9,103 nt of DNA from Sulfuricurvum sp. Lineage in GTDB: Bacteria > Campylobacterota > Campylobacteria > Campylobacterales > Sulfurimonadaceae. This document shows positions 5,370 to 9,103 of the stretch, piece by piece; position 1 is the stretch's first letter; each line of letters starts with the position of its first letter. The notes under the pieces were generated by a model. That model was not told the origin of the DNA. It saw nothing but the letters and a program-made list of their open reading frames with translations, and made no database searches. Position numbers and translations under genes: made by a program. Where the stretch lies: the NCBI GenBank assembly GCA_014764075.1, contig JACXUE010000077.1, positions 1 through 9,103 of the forward strand. Reading direction: 5' to 3'.

Positions 5370-6587
5370 GTGAGAAGAGTAGTAGTAACCGGAATGGGTA
5401 TGATCAATGCGCTTGGTCATGATAAAGAGAGCTCATTCAAGGCGATTTGTGAAGGTGAATGCGGGATCGATATGATCACAATTTTTGATGCATCGACACA
5501 AAGTGCGCAGATTGCCGGTGAGGTAAAAAACTTCGATCCTGAGACGGTTATGGATCCCAAAGAGGTTAAAAAAGCGGATCGTTTTATCCAACTCGGCATC
5601 AAGGCTGCGCAAGAGGCGATGGCGGATGCTCATTTCCCTGAAGGATTTAACAAAGAGCGTTTTGGTATCGATGCGGCTTCTGGTATTGGTGGGCTACCTT
5701 CAATTGAGCGAAACTCGATTATTCTCGAAACTAAAGGTGCACGTCGTATATCTCCGTTTTTTATTCCGGGGGCATTGATTAATATGCTCGGCGGATTCAT
5801 CACGATCGATCACGGTTTGCAAGGACCAAACCTCTCATCGGTCACAGCATGTGCTGCAGGGACGCATGGAATTAACGAAGCGGCAAAAACAATCATGGTC
5901 GGCGGTGCCGATCAAATGCTCGTGGTTGCCGCGGAATCGGCAATTACCGGTGTCGGAATCGGCGGATTTGCATCGATGAAAGCGCTCTCAACCCGAAATG
6001 ATGACCCTAAACATGCTTCACGTCCGTTTGATGCGGAACGCGACGGATTCGTAATGGGTGAGGGGGCCGCGGCGCTGGTTCTCGAAGAGTATGAGAGCGC
6101 GGTCGCACGCGGCGCCCGTATTTATGCGGAATTGATCGGTTTTGGGGAGAGCGGTGATGCGAGTCACATTACCTCACCAAGTTTGGAGGGACCGCTTAGA
6201 GCGATGAAGGCTGCGCTCAAAATGGCGGGAAATCCGAAAATCGATTATGTCAATGCTCACGGAACAAGTACCCCGACGAATGATAAAAACGAGACAGCTG
6301 CTCTGAAAGAGGCGTTTGGCGGCAAAGAGAATTGCCCTCCTGTGAGCTCGACAAAAGGACAAACTGGTCACTGCCTCGGTGCAGCGGGCGGTATTGAAGC
6401 GGTTATCAGTATCATGGCGATGCGTGATGGTATTATTCCTCCGACCATCAATTATGAGCATCCGGATGAAAACTGTGATTTGGATATCGTTCCAAACAAA
6501 GCACGTAAAGCGGATCTAAATATTGTTATGTCGAATTCTTTTGGATTTGGCGGCACAAACGGTGTCGTTATTTTCAAAAAATACTAA
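5370..6587 (+). CDS. fabF: 3-oxoacyl-[acyl-carrier-protein] synthase II FabF
   Basis: FabF is the condensing enzyme that extends acyl-ACP with malonyl-ACP in fatty acid synthesis. The 405-aa thiolase-fold protein has the complete Cys-His-His active site: C161 in VTACAAGTHG, H297 in NAHGTSTPTND and H334 in STKGQTGHCLGAAGG, with K329 nearby. The glycine-rich end SNSFGFGGTNG (388-398) is also present. These features separate it from FabH, which has an Asn in place of the second His. The start is GTG at 5370 with AGGAG 5 nt upstream; MRRVVVTGMG is the expected N-terminus. An ATG two bases upstream runs straight into TGA (ATGTGA). It lies downstream of acpP across a structured 108-bp spacer and 12 bp before accA, giving a malonyl-CoA supply and condensation unit. 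Confidence 0.97.
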   Translation: MRRVVVTGMGMINALGHDKESSFKAICEGECGIDMITIFDASTQSAQIAGEVKNFDPETVMDPKEVKKADRFIQLGIKAAQEAMADAHFPEGFNKERFGIDAASGIGGLPSIERNSIILETKGARRISPFFIPGALINMLGGFITIDHGLQGPNLSSVTACAAGTHGINEAAKTIMVGGADQMLVVAAESAITGVGIGGFASMKALSTRNDDPKHASRPFDAERDGFVMGEGAAALVLEEYESAVARGARIYAELIGFGESGDASHITSPSLEGPLRAMKAALKMAGNPKIDYVNAHGTSTPTNDKNETAALKEAFGGKENCPPVSSTKGQTGHCLGAAGGIEAVISIMAMRDGIIPPTINYEHPDENCDLDIVPNKARKADLNIVMSNSFGFGGTNGVVIFKKY

Positions 6588-6599
6588 GAGGGCAAGCCG

Positions 6600-7535
6600 T
6601 TGGCTACCTATTTAGATTTTGAACAAAAAATCCGTCAGATTCAAGAAGAGATAGTTGCGGCAGAAGTGCGTCTCGATCACCATGCTGTGGCAATTCTAAA
6701 GCAAGATCTAGCCAAAGAGGTTGAAAAAACCTACAGCAATCTCTCCCCCTATCAAGAGCTTCAGCTTGCTCGTCATGCCGATCGTCCGTATGCCCTCGAT
6801 TACATTAATTTGATTTTGGATAAAAAATATGAGATTCACGGAGATCGTCATTTCCGTGATGATCTCTCGATCATCTGCTATATCGGCTATATCGGTGATG
6901 AGCGGGTGATGGTGATCGGTGAACAAAAAGGGCGTGGAACCAAAAACAAACTTAAACGCAATTTCGGTATGCCGCATCCTGAAGGGTATCGCAAAGCGTT
7001 GCGTGCCGCAAAATTGGCAGAGAAGTTTAATATCCCCATTTTGATGCTCATCGACACTCCGGGTGCTTATCCGGGGTTGGGTGCTGAAGAGCGCAATCAA
7101 AGTGAGGCGATCGCCCGTAATCTTTTAGAGCTCTCCAATCTCAATACGATTACCGTATCGGTTGTTATCGGTGAAGGGGGAAGTGGTGGAGCGCTTGCAA
7201 TTGGCGTTGCCGACAGACTGGCGATGATGCGTTACTCGGTATTCAGCGTCATCTCTCCAGAGGGGTGTTCGGCGATTTTGTGGAATGATCCCGCTAAAGT
7301 AGAAGCGGCAACGAAAGCGCTTAAAATTACCAGTAGCGATCTCAAAGAGCTTGATTTGATTGATGATGTTATCGATGAGCCTTTAATTGGTGCTCATCGT
7401 GACAAAGAGGGGGCTGCGAAAGCTCTAAAAGAGTATTTCATGACGCAAGTGAGTGAACTGCGTAAGCTCAATGACGGTGAACGTTTAGATAAGCGCTATA
7501 GTCGTCTTGTAGGTATGGGGCGATTTTCGGAATAA
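6600..7535 (+). CDS. accA: Acetyl-CoA carboxylase carboxyltransferase subunit alpha
   Basis: AccA, with AccD, transfers the carboxyl group from carboxybiotin to acetyl-CoA to make malonyl-CoA, the first committed step of fatty acid synthesis. The 311-aa protein starts MATYLDFEQKI, as expected. It carries EIHGDRHFRDD (78-88), GRGTKNKLKRNFGMPHPEGY (111-130), LIDTPGAYPGLGAEERNQSE (150-169) and the oxyanion-forming GEGGSGGALAIG (191-202). Length is normal. The start codon is TTG at 6600, chosen because the family N-terminus begins there. AGAGGG (6588-6592, plus context) lies about 7 nt upstream. It is 12 bp from fabF, so the two are an operon. accD is not in the window. The stop codon lies inside the left arm of the terminator hairpin shared with the convergent gene. 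Confidence 0.97.
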   Translation: MATYLDFEQKIRQIQEEIVAAEVRLDHHAVAILKQDLAKEVEKTYSNLSPYQELQLARHADRPYALDYINLILDKKYEIHGDRHFRDDLSIICYIGYIGDERVMVIGEQKGRGTKNKLKRNFGMPHPEGYRKALRAAKLAEKFNIPILMLIDTPGAYPGLGAEERNQSEAIARNLLELSNLNTITVSVVIGEGGSGGALAIGVADRLAMMRYSVFSVISPEGCSAILWNDPAKVEAATKALKITSSDLKELDLIDDVIDEPLIGAHRDKEGAAKALKEYFMTQVSELRKLNDGERLDKRYSRLVGMGRFSE

Positions 7536-7563
7536 GGATTTTTGCCTTATTCTTCTGTTTTTT
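7530..7563 (+). terminator. Terminator spanning both convergent stop codons
   Basis: GAATAAGG (7530-7537) pairs with CCTTATTC (7545-7552) around a 7-nt loop, followed by a T-rich tract including TTTTTT at 7558-7563. The left arm contains the accA stop (7533-7535) and the right arm contains the dnaQ-like stop (7547-7549 on the minus strand). The T-tract favours plus-strand termination. The minus-strand side lacks a T-run, so termination of the opposite operon would be weaker. Confidence 0.85.
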
Positions 7564-8326
7564 CTTCTTCTTTTTTGACTTTCGGTCGTTTTAATCTTTT
7601 TCCTGCTTTTGAAAACGCAATCAACTCTTCAGTCGTACGGATGGTTTTTGGTATTAGTTTGAGGGTACGTTTGAGGAGTTTTGTCGTGGTCATCGCATCC
7701 GAGAGGGCACGATGGTGGGTTGCCTCTTTGTAGAGTTCCAGTTGTTCGTTAAGATAGGCCAAACCGTAGCGTTCCGATTCGACGGTCCGCTCCGCCAAAT
7801 CGATCGTACATAATGAACGGTTGAGAAGTTTATGCAAACCTACCCTCTCCATCATGGAAGAGATAAAATTGAAATCAAATTTCGCATCGTGTCCGACGAA
7901 AACCGCATCCCCTAAAAAAAGACGAAACTCCCTCATGACTATTGCTAGAGGCGGAGCTTTTTGGGTATCTTCGACACTGATTCCGGTGATCTCTTGGATC
8001 TGGTCTGAGATCTCGGTGCAATAAACCAAACTTTCAAAGGTATCGATAATGCGTCCGTTTTGGATTTTAACGGCACCGATTTCAATCACTTGATCGCGGG
8101 CAGGTTTTGAACCGTTCGTTTCGACATCAACAATGCAAAATACCGTGTCATCGACAGACGTATACGAGGTAGCAAAACGGTAATGATTTTGGATGAGTTC
8201 GATATTCAACCCTTGAGCTTTGAGGACCTCGAGTTCGGTTTGATCATCAAAAAGTGATTCAAAATCCTGACTAGGGATACCGTTTTTGCTCAGTCTATCG
8301 ATGATTTTAGGATCACTCAGACTCAC
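7547..8326 (-). CDS. dnaQ: DnaQ-family 3'-5' exonuclease (DNA polymerase III epsilon-like)
   Basis: This is a DEDDh exonuclease, probably the proofreading subunit of DNA polymerase III. Exo I is FCIVDVET (D67, E69), Exo II is VGHDAKFDFNF (D151) and Exo III is HHRALSDA (H205, D210), so all catalytic residues are present. Residues 1-60 are an extra N-terminal region ending in NHYRFAT, absent from E. coli epsilon but, as I recall, usual for Campylobacterota homologues. The C-terminus is a lysine/glutamate-rich tail (KRPKVKKEEEKTEE) whose coding bases on the other strand form the T-tract of the accA terminator. The start is GTG at 8326, overlapping the trpF stop as GTGA, with AAAGGG about 8 nt upstream; coupling is likely. 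Whether it is the replicative proofreader or another DnaQ-like exonuclease cannot be settled without the other homologues in the genome. Confidence 0.88.
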   Translation of the reverse strand: MSLSDPKIIDRLSKNGIPSQDFESLFDDQTELEVLKAQGLNIELIQNHYRFATSYTSVDDTVFCIVDVETNGSKPARDQVIEIGAVKIQNGRIIDTFESLVYCTEISDQIQEITGISVEDTQKAPPLAIVMREFRLFLGDAVFVGHDAKFDFNFISSMMERVGLHKLLNRSLCTIDLAERTVESERYGLAYLNEQLELYKEATHHRALSDAMTTTKLLKRTLKLIPKTIRTTEELIAFSKAGKRLKRPKVKKEEEKTEE

Positions 8327-8910
8327 GCTTTAACCCTTTGAATAAACCTTCGAACTTTTGAAGGATCTTTTTTGCCATAGGATGCTTCGACTCCACTGCT
8401 CACATCGACACCGTAAAAGCCGTATGATGAGAGGGCGGTTACATTCTCAGGATCAAGGCCTCCCGCGAGGATGATTTTGGAGCAGTCGATCCCGTCAAAC
8501 CATTCGATATTGAGCCGTTTGCCGCTGCCTCCATAGGCTTCGCAATAAGCATCGATGAGACGGTACTCATCGGAATATTCTAAAATATCTTCTCTCTTTT
8601 GGGCACGGATGACCCGCAGGGTGGGAAAATGAATTTTTGATAAGAATTTATCGGAGACATCGAAATGGATTTGGGCGAGGGTGCATCCGCTCTCCAAACA
8701 GACAGAGCGGATGAATTTGGGTGTTTCATTGACAAAAAGGGCTACTTTTTCAATAAATGGAGGGAGCTTGGAAATGATCTCTTTGGCTTCATGTGGGGAG
8801 ATGTAGCGAGGAGATTGAGGATAAAAAACAAATCCCAAGGCATCGACACCTGCATCGATTGCACACAACGCATCTTCGAGATTGGTGATTCCACAGATTT
8901 TGACCCGCAT
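8323..8910 (-). CDS. trpF: Phosphoribosylanthranilate isomerase TrpF
   Basis: TrpF converts N-(5-phosphoribosyl)anthranilate to CdRP in tryptophan synthesis. The 195-aa (beta/alpha)8 protein begins MRVKICGITN, with the catalytic cysteine at C6. It continues with GFVFYPQSPRYIS (26-38), D120 as the likely acid in LIDAYCEAYGGSGK, the phosphate-binding AGGLDPENV (149-157) and DVSSGVE (169-175). The IHFD at 81-84 replaces the commoner LHG-type sequence, a small oddity. A longer in-frame start at 9045 exists but runs through rpe and lacks family sequence, so the ATG at 8910 is preferred. This ATG is 1 bp after the rpe stop (TAAcATG), and the gene ends overlapping dnaQ by 4 bp. It lies outside any trp operon, between rpe and dnaQ. 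Confidence 0.95.
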   Translation of the reverse strand: MRVKICGITNLEDALCAIDAGVDALGFVFYPQSPRYISPHEAKEIISKLPPFIEKVALFVNETPKFIRSVCLESGCTLAQIHFDVSDKFLSKIHFPTLRVIRAQKREDILEYSDEYRLIDAYCEAYGGSGKRLNIEWFDGIDCSKIILAGGLDPENVTALSSYGFYGVDVSSGVEASYGKKDPSKVRRFIQRVKA

Positions 8911-8911
8911 G

Positions 8912-9103
8912 TTAGATTTTGAGACTTTCGATTGCGGCTTTGTAATCACTCTGTCCGAATACATAGCTTCCGGCGACACAAACATCGACACCGGCATCTT
9001 TAAGCTCGTGGATATTGCTACTGCCGACACCGCCGTCGATTTCAATCAAACAATCGGGGTTGATCCGATCACGCAAAACTTTAAGTCGCTGAATTTTCTC
9101 AAT
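8912..9103 (-). CDS. rpe: Ribulose-phosphate 3-epimerase, C-terminal part
   Basis: This is the last 63 residues of an Rpe-type (beta/alpha)8 epimerase, cut by the right edge of the window. Rpe interconverts ribulose-5-phosphate and xylulose-5-phosphate in the pentose phosphate pathway and, where present, carbon-fixation cycles. The fragment reads LIEIDGGVGSSNI, with the second catalytic aspartate in IDGGV. It continues to the phosphate-binding DVCVAGSYVFG and ends DYKAAIESLKI. It stops at TAA (8914-8912), one base before the trpF ATG, so it heads the rpe-trpF-dnaQ operon visible here. The identity rests on the C-terminal third only, but the motif set is specific. Confidence 0.92.
   Translation of the reverse strand: MEKIQRLKVLRDRINPDCLIEIDGGVGSSNIHELKDAGVDVCVAGSYVFGQSDYKAAIESLKI

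Noticed and set aside
8911..9045. Longer TrpF start giving 45 extra residues
   Set aside because: The extension is the rpe C-terminus read in another frame; KICGITN is the normal TrpF beginning, so the ATG at 8910 is right.

Overview
The window looks like the chromosome of a Campylobacterota (epsilonproteobacterial) bacterium, probably a free-living sulfur-oxidiser of the Sulfuricurvum/Sulfurimonas type. This is inferred from protein style (for example the GpmI, MurD and Rpe sequences), from moderate-to-low GC content with strong TATAAT -10 boxes and weak -35 boxes, and from gene order. As I recall it, Campylobacter jejuni keeps murD-mraY next to pgm-fabG, then acpP-fabF-accA, and separately rpe-dnaQ. 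No database search was run, so the genus is a guess.

Layout. Positions 1-227 are AT-rich and hold what looks like the decayed end of a CopG/BrnA-type antitoxin gene. A strong intrinsic terminator (230-274) and a minus-strand tRNA-Phe(GAA) (277-352) follow. Two overlapping minus-strand peptidoglycan genes come next: murD (417-1625) and mraY (1625-2683). A short divergent promoter region (2684-2776) leads into plus-strand gpmI (2777-4129) and fabG (4139-4882). A regulatory spacer (4883-5030) with a terminator, inverted repeats and a good promoter precedes acpP (5031-5261). A second structured spacer (5262-5369) separates acpP from fabF (5370-6587), which is followed by accA (6600-7535). The plus-strand block ends at a terminator hairpin whose two arms contain the stop codons of accA and of the convergent dnaQ-like gene. 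On the minus strand at the right edge, rpe (partial), trpF and the dnaQ-like exonuclease form a tightly packed, coupled operon.

Function. Most of the window is core housekeeping: lipid-linked peptidoglycan precursor synthesis (MraY, MurD), central carbon metabolism (GpmI, Rpe), type II fatty acid synthesis from malonyl-CoA supply to condensation and reduction (AccA, AcpP, FabF, FabG), tryptophan synthesis (TrpF) and DNA proofreading or repair (DnaQ family).

The most unusual feature is in gpmI. The frame is intact, but about 42 residues are missing, and these normally carry two substrate-binding arginines (the SGRxYAMDRDxRWDR block). Everything else needed for metal binding and catalysis is present. 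Other points of interest are the two structured spacers around acpP, the repeated ATGTGA start context at two GTG-start genes, and the antitoxin relic beside the tRNA gene. I saw no CRISPR array, IS element or clearly new multi-gene system.
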